From the NCBI GenBank assembly GCA_029863175.1, contig JAOTVX010000037.1, positions 1-37,338 on the forward strand: a stretch of 37,338 bases of DNA. The letters are read 5' to 3'. The notes beneath the pieces were generated by a model. It was not told where the DNA came from. It did no database searches and saw only the letters and a program-made list of their open reading frames with translations. Shown in pieces: positions 32,094 through 37,338 of this stretch (positions are counted from its first letter, which is position 1; every line of letters starts with the position of its first letter). The DNA comes from Betaproteobacteria bacterium. GTDB taxonomy: Bacteria; Pseudomonadota; Gammaproteobacteria; Burkholderiales; SG8-41. A program made the position numbers and the translations under genes.

Positions 32094-32293
32094 GCCTTGA
32101 CCTGTCCTTTTGCCTTTTGCGCCATGACGGTGCGCACGCGCGCGATGTCGCGCCGCACCTTGGCAATCTGGCTCGTATTGGTGAGTTGCTGGGTCGCCTT
32201 CTGCATGCGCATGCTGAACTGCGCCTTGAGCAGCGAGTGGAGCTCTTCACGCAGCTGCTCGGCCGACCGCTCCCTAAGCTCCGTTACCTTCAT
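32090..32293 (-). CDS. rpmC: 50S ribosomal protein L29
   Basis: This 67-residue two-helix protein lies near the tunnel exit. It is recognised by [20 protein letters not shown] and the conserved [16 protein letters not shown]. It starts 3 bases after rplP and overlaps rpsQ (ATGA). Confidence 0.96.
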   Translation of the reverse strand: MKVTELRERSAEQLREELHSLLKAQFSMRMQKATQQLTNTSQIAKVRRDIARVRTVMAQKAKGQVKA

Positions 32294-32296
32294 TGC

Positions 32297-32713
32297 CTAC
32301 CCTCCAGCCAACCGCGACACGAATACCGTCCGCAGCGGCAGCTTCGAAGCGGCGAGACGGAAAGCTTCTCGCGCTTCCGTTTCCTGCACCCCGTCCATCT
32401 CGTAGATTACGGCGCCTGGCTTGATCTCGGACACCCAGTACTCGGGGTTACCCTTGCCTTTGCCCATGCGGACCTCAGCAGGCTTCGTCGAAATCGGCTT
32501 GTCCGGAAAGATGCGGATCCAGATCCGCCCGCCCCGCTTGATGTGGCGGGACATGGCCCGGCGCGCCGCTTCGATCTGGCGCGCCGTCAGCCGACCGCGG
32601 GTCGTCGCCTTCAGGCCAAACTCGCCAAAAGAGACCTTGTTACCGCGCGTGGCAATCCCGCGGTTGCGGCCTTTGTGTTCCTTGCGGTACTTACGCCTTG
32701 CGGGTTGCAGCAT
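32297..32713 (-). CDS. rplP: 50S ribosomal protein L16
   Basis: The 138-residue L16 sits near the A-site tRNA. It is recognised by [40 protein letters not shown] and [19 protein letters not shown]. Its start codon lies inside rpsC, giving a 23-base overlap with the rpsC tail. Confidence 0.97.
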   Translation of the reverse strand: MLQPARRKYRKEHKGRNRGIATRGNKVSFGEFGLKATTRGRLTARQIEAARRAMSRHIKRGGRIWIRIFPDKPISTKPAEVRMGKGKGNPEYWVSEIKPGAVIYEMDGVQETEAREAFRLAASKLPLRTVFVSRLAGG

Positions 32714-33485
32714 TCTTCGCTCCTGCCTTCCTCACCGGCGCGCGGCGCGGCTTCTTTGGCTTGTCCTTCGACTCCAACGCGGGCGCGGGTTTCTCCGCCG
32801 ACGGGGCCGGCAAGCCGGCAGCGGCAGCTGCGGCAGCGGCGATCGGCTGATCGCTCTTTTTCATCACCTCGCCTTTGAACACCCACACCTTGATGCCGAT
32901 CACACCATATGTGGTCTTCGCCTCGGATACCCCGTACTCGATGTCGGCGCGCAGCGTATGCAATGGTACCCGCCCTTCGCGATACCATTCGTAGCGCGCA
33001 ATCTCGACCCCGTTCAGCCGGCCCGAGCTGGCGATCTTGATGCCCTGCGCGCCAAGCCGCATCGCATTGGTGATGGCCCGCTTCATCGCCCGGCGAAACA
33101 TGATCCGCTTCTGCAACTGCTGCGCGATGGAGTCCGCGATCAGCTGTGCGTCCACTTCGGGCTTGCGCACTTCCTCGATGTTAACGTGCACCGGCACGCC
33201 AAGCATGCGCTGCAACTCGACCTTGAGCGACTCGATGTCCTCGCCCTTTTTCCCGATAACGACGCCGGGGCGTGCGCTGTGCACCGTGATGCGCGCATTC
33301 TTCGCCGGGCGCTCGATCACGATCCGCGACACGGCTGCGTGGCCGAGCTTGCGCTTGAGGTGATCCCGGACCTTGATGTCCTCGAGCAGCATCGACGAAA
33401 AGTTCTTGTTCGTCGCGTACCAGCGCGAGCTCCAGTTGCGGTTTAGCGCCAGCCGGAAGCCGATCGGATTGATCTTCTGACCCAT
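32691..33485 (-). CDS. rpsC: 30S ribosomal protein S3
   Basis: The 264-residue S3 has the KH domain (about 40-105, [20 protein letters not shown]) and the C-terminal domain with [20 protein letters not shown]. The normal length is about 210-233. Here about 45 residues of Ala/Pro/Lys-rich tail follow ([19 protein letters not shown] region), the last of which overlap the rplP start. The ATG at 33485 directly abuts the rplV TAA. Confidence 0.97.
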   Translation of the reverse strand: MGQKINPIGFRLALNRNWSSRWYATNKNFSSMLLEDIKVRDHLKRKLGHAAVSRIVIERPAKNARITVHSARPGVVIGKKGEDIESLKVELQRMLGVPVHVNIEEVRKPEVDAQLIADSIAQQLQKRIMFRRAMKRAITNAMRLGAQGIKIASSGRLNGVEIARYEWYREGRVPLHTLRADIEYGVSEAKTTYGVIGIKVWVFKGEVMKKSDQPIAAAAAAAAGLPAPSAEKPAPALESKDKPKKPRRAPVRKAGAKNAATRKA

Positions 33486-33824
33486 TTACTTTCTCCCGTC
33501 GCCGACCGTGAGCACGATGTGGCAGGTCGGCTTGTTGATTGTGGCGCCGCGGCCCTTGGCCCGGGCCCGGAAACGCCGCAGGAACGACCCGCGATCCACG
33601 CAAATACTGGTCACTTTCAGCTCGTCGATGTCCGCGCCGTCGTTATGCTCGGCGTTTGCGACTGCGGACTCGAGCACCTTGCGGATGATGACCGCGCTCT
33701 TCTTGGGGCTGAATTGCAGGATGTTGAGCGCCTGCTCGACCGTCTTGCCGCGGATGAGATCCGCCACGAGCCGGCCCTTCTGGGCCGATAGGCGGACGCC
33801 GCGTAGTTTTGCCGTCGTGTTCAT
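33486..33824 (-). CDS. rplV: 50S ribosomal protein L22
   Basis: The 112-residue L22 lines the exit tunnel and is a macrolide-resistance site. It is recognised by [40 protein letters not shown] and the C-terminal [20 protein letters not shown]. The start is MNTTAKLRG at 33824, 11 bases after the rpsS stop. Confidence 0.97.
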   Translation of the reverse strand: MNTTAKLRGVRLSAQKGRLVADLIRGKTVEQALNILQFSPKKSAVIIRKVLESAVANAEHNDGADIDELKVTSICVDRGSFLRRFRARAKGRGATINKPTCHIVLTVGDGRK

Positions 33825-33835
33825 TACCAGGTCCC

Positions 33836-34192
33836 TCACGCCTTCGCCGGCGCCGGCGCTGCCGCCGGCGTCGGGCTCGATTTGCGGTTACCGCCGGGCG
33901 ACGCGGCCGCAGCAGCAGCAGCCTGGGCCGAGCCAGCCCGGGAATGCCCCCTGAACATGCGCGTATGCGAGAACTCGCCGAGCTTGTGCCCGACCATGTT
34001 TTCCGTGACGTACACCGGCACGTGCTGCTTGCCGTTATGCACGGCAATCGTCAGCCCCACGAAATCCGGCAGGATGGTCGAGCGGCGCGACCAGGTCTTG
34101 ATCGGACGCTTATCGTTCGTCCTCTGCACCTTTTCCACCTTCTTGATAAGGTGCAGGTCAACAAACGGTCCCTTCTTGATCGAACGTGCCAT
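33836..34192 (-). CDS. rpsS: 30S ribosomal protein S19 with C-terminal tail
   Basis: The 118-residue S19 core (about 1-90) is recognised by [40 protein letters not shown] and [17 protein letters not shown]. About 28 Ala/Pro-rich residues follow ([19 protein letters not shown] region), beyond the usual 92. It starts 12 bases after rplB. Confidence 0.97.
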   Translation of the reverse strand: MARSIKKGPFVDLHLIKKVEKVQRTNDKRPIKTWSRRSTILPDFVGLTIAVHNGKQHVPVYVTENMVGHKLGEFSHTRMFRGHSRAGSAQAAAAAAASPGGNRKSSPTPAAAPAPAKA

Positions 34193-34204
34193 GTTTTCTA
34201 CCCC

Positions 34205-35038
34205 TTAGCCCGCAACCTTCGCGTTGCGGCGCCGGATGATCATTGCCTGCGTGCGCTTGTTCTTGCGCGTCTTGTAGCCCTTGCTCAGAACCCCCCACGG
34301 ACTCACTGGGTCCCGCGCCGAGGACTTCTTGCCTTCGCCGCCGCCATGGGGGTGGTCGACCGGGTTCATCGCGACACCGCGCACTGTCGGACGGATACCG
34401 CGCCAGCGCACCCGTCCGGCCTTGCCGATCGACTCGAGTGCATGCTCCTCGTTGCCGACCGCGCCAACGGTCGCGCGGCAGTTGGCGTGCACCTTGCGGA
34501 TTTCTCCCGAACGCAGCCGGATTTGCGCGTAGTCGCCTTCCCGCGCCAGCAACTGCACTGCGGCACCCGCCGCGCGCGCAAGCTGCGCGCCCTTGCCCGG
34601 CAGCATCTCCACGCAGTGGATCGTAGTGCCAACTGGAATGTTGCGCAGCGGCAATGTGTTGCCCGCCTTGATTGGAGCGTCGGCGCCCGAGAGCACCTGC
34701 GCCCCGGCGGCAAGGCCCTTCGGAGCGATGATGTAGCGGCGCTCGCCATCGGCGTAGCACAGCAGCGCGAGATTGGCGCTGCGGTTCGGGTCGTACTCGA
34801 GGCGCTCGACGTTCGCGGTGATGCCGTCCTTGTTGCGCTTGAAGTCGATGACGCGGTAGTGCTGCTTGTGGCCGCCGCCCTGATGGCGCATGGTGATCTC
34901 GCCATGCACATTGCGGCCCCCCTTCTTGACCTGCCTCTCGGTGAGGTGCGCTACCGGCCTGCCCTTGTGCAGGTCACGATTGACGACCTTGACGACCTGA
35001 CGCTGGCCGGGAGTAACGGGTTTAAGTTTGACCAGCAT
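34205..35038 (-). CDS. rplB: 50S ribosomal protein L2
   Basis: The 277-residue L2 is essential for subunit joining and the peptidyl-transferase centre. It is recognised by [20 protein letters not shown], the C-terminal [16 protein letters not shown] signature with the conserved His, and the basic tail [19 protein letters not shown]. The ATG overlaps the rplW TAA by one base. Confidence 0.97.
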   Translation of the reverse strand: MLVKLKPVTPGQRQVVKVVNRDLHKGRPVAHLTERQVKKGGRNVHGEITMRHQGGGHKQHYRVIDFKRNKDGITANVERLEYDPNRSANLALLCYADGERRYIIAPKGLAAGAQVLSGADAPIKAGNTLPLRNIPVGTTIHCVEMLPGKGAQLARAAGAAVQLLAREGDYAQIRLRSGEIRKVHANCRATVGAVGNEEHALESIGKAGRVRWRGIRPTVRGVAMNPVDHPHGGGEGKKSSARDPVSPWGVLSKGYKTRKNKRTQAMIIRRRNAKVAG

Positions 35039-35367
35039 TACTTCGCCTCCACTTGTTCAGCAAAATTGATTTCCTGGCCCGGCTTGAGGCTCACGTACGC
35101 TTTCTTCCAGTGATTGCGCCGGCCGAGAATCCGCCCGAACGTCTTGGGCTTGCCGCGCACGTTCGCGACCTGCACCGCAGCGACCTCGACTTTCTTGTCC
35201 TTGGTGCTGAACATGAGCTCGACGGCAGCTTTGATCTCATGCTTGTTGGCGCTTGCCGCCACGCGAAACACGACGTGATTGTTCTTGTCCGCGATGAACG
35301 TGCTCTTCTCCGAGATCACCGGCGCCAGGATGATCTGCATCAGCCGCTCCTGCCCCTTGGCCGTCAT
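35038..35367 (-). CDS. rplW: 50S ribosomal protein L23
   Basis: The 109-residue L23 is the docking site for trigger factor and SRP at the tunnel exit. It is recognised by [40 protein letters not shown] and [19 protein letters not shown]. The ATG at 35367 overlaps the rplD TGA by 4 bases, indicating coupled translation. Confidence 0.97.
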   Translation of the reverse strand: MTAKGQERLMQIILAPVISEKSTFIADKNNHVVFRVAASANKHEIKAAVELMFSTKDKKVEVAAVQVANVRGKPKTFGRILGRRNHWKKAYVSLKPGQEINFAEQVEAK

Positions 35368-35984
35368 GACAGCAACTCCTCCATCTTCGCGACAGCGCCC
35401 TTCGTCACCAGCACCCGGGCATGCCGCATGAGGCTCACCGGATCGCAGTGAGAGACCGTCACGATGTGAACGCCCGGCAGGTTTCGCGAAGACAAGCGGA
35501 GGTTATCGTCAACCGCCTCGGTGATGATCAGCACGTCATCGAGCCCCATGCTCTTCAGCTTCTCCGCGAGCAGCTTGGTCTTCGGCGCATCCACCGTGAA
35601 CTGCTCGACCACTGCGAGCCGCTCCTCACGCGCGAGCTGCGACAGGATGGCCGACAGGCCGGCGCGGTACATCTTCCGATTGATCTTCTGCTCGAAATTC
35701 TCGTCCCGTAGATTCGGGAAGGTCTTGCCGCCGCCGCGCCACAGCGGGGACGACGCCCGGCCGGCACGCGCGCGCCCCGTGCCCTTCTGGGCCCACGGCT
35801 TCTTGGTGGATTTGTTGATCTCGCCGCGCGTCTTCTGCGCGCGCGTGCCCTGTCGGCCATTGGCGAGATACGCCGTGAGCACCTGGTGCACCAGCGCTTC
35901 GTTGAAGTCGCGCCCGAAGGCGGAATCCGACGCCGGCACTTTCGAGGTGGCCTTACCCTGCTCGTTGATGAGGTTCAGTTCCAT
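35364..35984 (-). CDS. rplD: 50S ribosomal protein L4
   Basis: The 206-residue L4 has the exit-tunnel loop around [20 protein letters not shown] and the [12 protein letters not shown] segment before it. In E. coli L4 is also the autoregulator of the S10 operon. The start is at 35984, 15 bases after rplC. Confidence 0.97.
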   Translation of the reverse strand: MELNLINEQGKATSKVPASDSAFGRDFNEALVHQVLTAYLANGRQGTRAQKTRGEINKSTKKPWAQKGTGRARAGRASSPLWRGGGKTFPNLRDENFEQKINRKMYRAGLSAILSQLAREERLAVVEQFTVDAPKTKLLAEKLKSMGLDDVLIITEAVDDNLRLSSRNLPGVHIVTVSHCDPVSLMRHARVLVTKGAVAKMEELLS

Positions 35985-35999
35985 TTCGTTGCCCCCGCT

Positions 36000-36695
36000 C
36001 TACCTTCCGCCCTTGGCGGGTGCTGGCGCATTCGCCTTGCCGGCGGGAGCAGCCCGCGTCGCACGCACGGTCGGGCGCACCGTGACGCCACCGCCACGCG
36101 AGCCCGGTAGCGCGCCCCGGATGAGCAGCAGCTGGCGCTCGGCATCAATGCGGATGATCTCGACGTTCTGCACCGTGCGTCTGGCGTTGCCGAGGTGGCC
36201 GGCCATGCGCTTGCCCGGGAACACACGCCCCGGGTCCTGGTTCTGGCCGATCGAGCCCGGCTTGTTGTGCGATACGGAGTTGCCGTGGCTCGCGCGATTG
36301 GACGAGAAGTGGTGGCGCTTGATGACACCCGCAAAGCCCTTGCCCTGCGAGGTGCCCGTCACGTCCACCTTCTGGCCCACCTTGAAAATGTCTACACCGA
36401 CCGCGCCACCGAGCGTGACGCTGCCGAGGTCATCCGGCTTGACGCGGAATTCCCTCAGCGTGTGCCCGGCCTCCACGCCTGCCTTGGCGAAGTGTCCGGC
36501 CGCCGCCTTGTTGACGCGGATCGGGCGCCGCCGGCCGTAGGCGACCTGCACCGCGGCGTAGCCGTCGGTGTCGAGTATCTTGATCTGGGCCACGCGGTTG
36601 TTCGACACGTCCACCACGGTCACCGGGATGGTATCGCCATCATCGGTGAACACGCGGGTCATGCCGACCTTGCGTCCCACTAATCCCAAACTCAT
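36000..36695 (-). CDS. rplC: 50S ribosomal protein L3
   Basis: The 231-residue L3 is recognised by [20 protein letters not shown], the central loop [20 protein letters not shown] and [13 protein letters not shown]. It reaches toward the peptidyl-transferase centre. The usual length is about 209; here a Pro/Ala/Lys tail of about 22 residues is added ([19 protein letters not shown] region). It is preceded by a hairpin and heptad array H6. Confidence 0.97.
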   Translation of the reverse strand: MSLGLVGRKVGMTRVFTDDGDTIPVTVVDVSNNRVAQIKILDTDGYAAVQVAYGRRRPIRVNKAAAGHFAKAGVEAGHTLREFRVKPDDLGSVTLGGAVGVDIFKVGQKVDVTGTSQGKGFAGVIKRHHFSSNRASHGNSVSHNKPGSIGQNQDPGRVFPGKRMAGHLGNARRTVQNVEIIRIDAERQLLLIRGALPGSRGGGVTVRPTVRATRAAPAGKANAPAPAKGGR

Positions 36696-36715
36696 TTTAG
36701 TTACCCTTCGTTAAA

Positions 36716-36743
36716 AGGTGCCGGCTGCAATTGGCCGGCTTTT
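36716..36743 (-). terminator. Terminator-like hairpin between rpsJ and rplC
   Basis: On the minus strand AAAAGCCGGC pairs with GCCGGCACCTTTT around CAATTGCA; the right side ends in TTTT. It sits 53 bases after rpsJ and 20 bases before rplC. It is nearly symmetric, so it could act on either strand or be a transcript pause or attenuation site. Confidence 0.5.
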
Positions 36744-36747
36744 GCTT

Positions 36748-36810
36748 CAGTGAATCGTGATTCGAGAATTGACTAACCCGTCACTCGTCACTTGTCACTC
36801 GTCACGCCTC
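36748..36810. repeat. Heptad-period palindromic array (H6) between rpsJ and rplC
   Basis: Nine consecutive heptads are cagtgaa, tcgtgat, tcgagaa, ttgacta, acccgtc, actcgtc, acttgtc, actcgtc and acgcctc. The second half is the inverted complement type of the first. The last heptad ends at the first base of the rpsJ stop codon (36810-36812). Confidence 0.8.
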
Positions 36811-37124
36811 TACAGCTTGATTTCCACATCGACCCCCGCCGGCAGATCGAGTTTCATCAGCGCATCCACCGTCTTGTCGGTCGGATCGATGATGTCCATC
36901 AGGCGCGAATGCGTCCTGATCTCCAGCTGGTCGCGCGAGGTCTTGTTAACATGCGGCGAACGCAGCACATCGAAGCGCTGCTTGCGGGTTGGCAGGGGAA
37001 CGGGCCCCTTCACCACCGCGCCCGTGCGCTTGGCCGTGTCCACGATCTCGAGCGCCGACTGGTCGATCAACCGGTAGTCGAACGCCTTCAACCGGATCCG
37101 TATTTTCTGACTTTTCGCCGCCAT
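36810..37124 (-). CDS. rpsJ: 30S ribosomal protein S10 (NusE)
   Basis: The 104-residue S10 is also a transcription antitermination factor. It is recognised by [20 protein letters not shown], the [20 protein letters not shown] signature and the [20 protein letters not shown] end. The start is the ATG at 37124; the frame to 37211 runs into the heptad array and tuf end and is not homologous. Confidence 0.97.
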   Translation of the reverse strand: MAAKSQKIRIRLKAFDYRLIDQSALEIVDTAKRTGAVVKGPVPLPTRKQRFDVLRSPHVNKTSRDQLEIRTHSRLMDIIDPTDKTVDALMKLDLPAGVDVEIKL

Positions 37125-37133
37125 GTTTAACCC

Positions 37134-37210
37134 CAGTAAACAGTAATCAGTAATCAGTGAACAGTGAACAGTGATCGGTGAGCCCAAGCCCGTTAACCGT
37201 TTACCGTTCA
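37134..37210. repeat. Heptad-period palindromic array (H7) between tuf and rpsJ
   Basis: Eleven uninterrupted heptads run from 37134 to 37210: cagtaaa, cagtaat x2, cagtgaa x2, cagtgat, cggtgag, cccaagc, ccgttaa, ccgttta and ccgttca. The last three are the inverted type of the first ones. The final heptad contains the tuf stop codon (37208-37210). Confidence 0.9.
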
Positions 37211-37338
37211 CTCGATAACCTTCGCCACCACGCCTGCGCCGACGGTCTTGCCGCCCTCGCGGATCGCAAAGCGCAGCCCCTCTTCCATCGCAATGGGCTG
37301 AATCAGCGCCACCGAGATCGACACGTTGTCGCCCGGCA
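37208..37338 (-). CDS. tuf: Elongation factor Tu, C-terminal fragment (cut by window end)
   Basis: Only the last about 43 codons are inside the window. They read [20 protein letters not shown], then [20 protein letters not shown], ending IE and a TGA. This is domain 3 of EF-Tu, the GTPase that delivers aminoacyl-tRNA. Position before rpsJ is the usual one in the str-S10 arrangement of betaproteobacteria. Nothing can be said about the 5' end. Confidence 0.95.
   Translation of the reverse strand, partial: PGDNVSISVALIQPIAMEEGLRFAIREGGKTVGAGVVAKVIE

Noticed and set aside
33809..35113. 434-codon plus-strand ORF
   Set aside because: Shadow of rplB, rpsS and rplV on the other strand.

Overview
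This looks like a chromosomal segment of a GC-rich betaproteobacterium, probably an uncultured Burkholderiales-like lineage. The evidence is the S10-spc-alpha ribosomal superoperon in betaproteobacterial order, with infA between secY and rpmJ and tuf just upstream of rpsJ. E. coli-like ribosomal protein sequences and the set of CoA-dependent catabolic enzymes agree. No organism name can be read from the sequence.

Left part (1-5 kb): the start of a probable IS701-type transposase runs off the left edge. It is followed by a 1-Cys peroxiredoxin with a good terminator, a class II aldolase/adducin protein, a GNAT acetyltransferase, a MOSC protein and a small secreted protein.

Catabolic block (4.4-16 kb): a CocE/NonD hydrolase, a ThDP enzyme, an enolase-superfamily protein, two acyl-CoA dehydrogenases, a CaiB/BaiF CoA-transferase, a MaoC hydratase and a MmgE/PrpD protein. 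CoA transfer, dehydrogenation and hydration would fit an organic-acid degradation route, but the substrate cannot be read from sequence. The gaps in this block hold five copies of a palindromic repeat built from GGTGATGA units.

Middle part (16-22 kb): a membrane protein with a cyclase-like domain and a PEGA domain, paired with a Ser/Thr kinase; an MlaF-like ABC ATPase; a PLDc_N membrane peptide; an RMD1/DUF155 membrane protein; a SAM hydroxide adenosyltransferase; and an M15 peptidase.

Right part (22.1-37.3 kb, all minus strand): tuf (partial)-rpsJ-rplC-rplD-rplW-rplB-rpsS-rplV-rpsC-rplP-rpmC-rpsQ, then a spc promoter, then rplN-rplX-rplE-rpsN-rpsH-rplF-rplR-rpsE-rpmD-rplO-secY-infA-rpmJ-rpsM-rpsK-rpsD-rpoA-rplQ and a strong terminator. 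Several ribosomal proteins carry Ala/Pro/Lys-rich tails.

The most unusual content is between the genes. Many spacers hold a short-period tandem array followed by its own inverted complement. The periods are 7, 13 or about 10 bp, and the unit differs from locus to locus. Most arrays begin directly after a stop codon, even inside the ribosomal superoperon. A separate 198-199 bp element with terminal hairpins occurs twice, once between rpsK and rpsD and once overlapping the stop codon of the SAM-adenosyltransferase gene.
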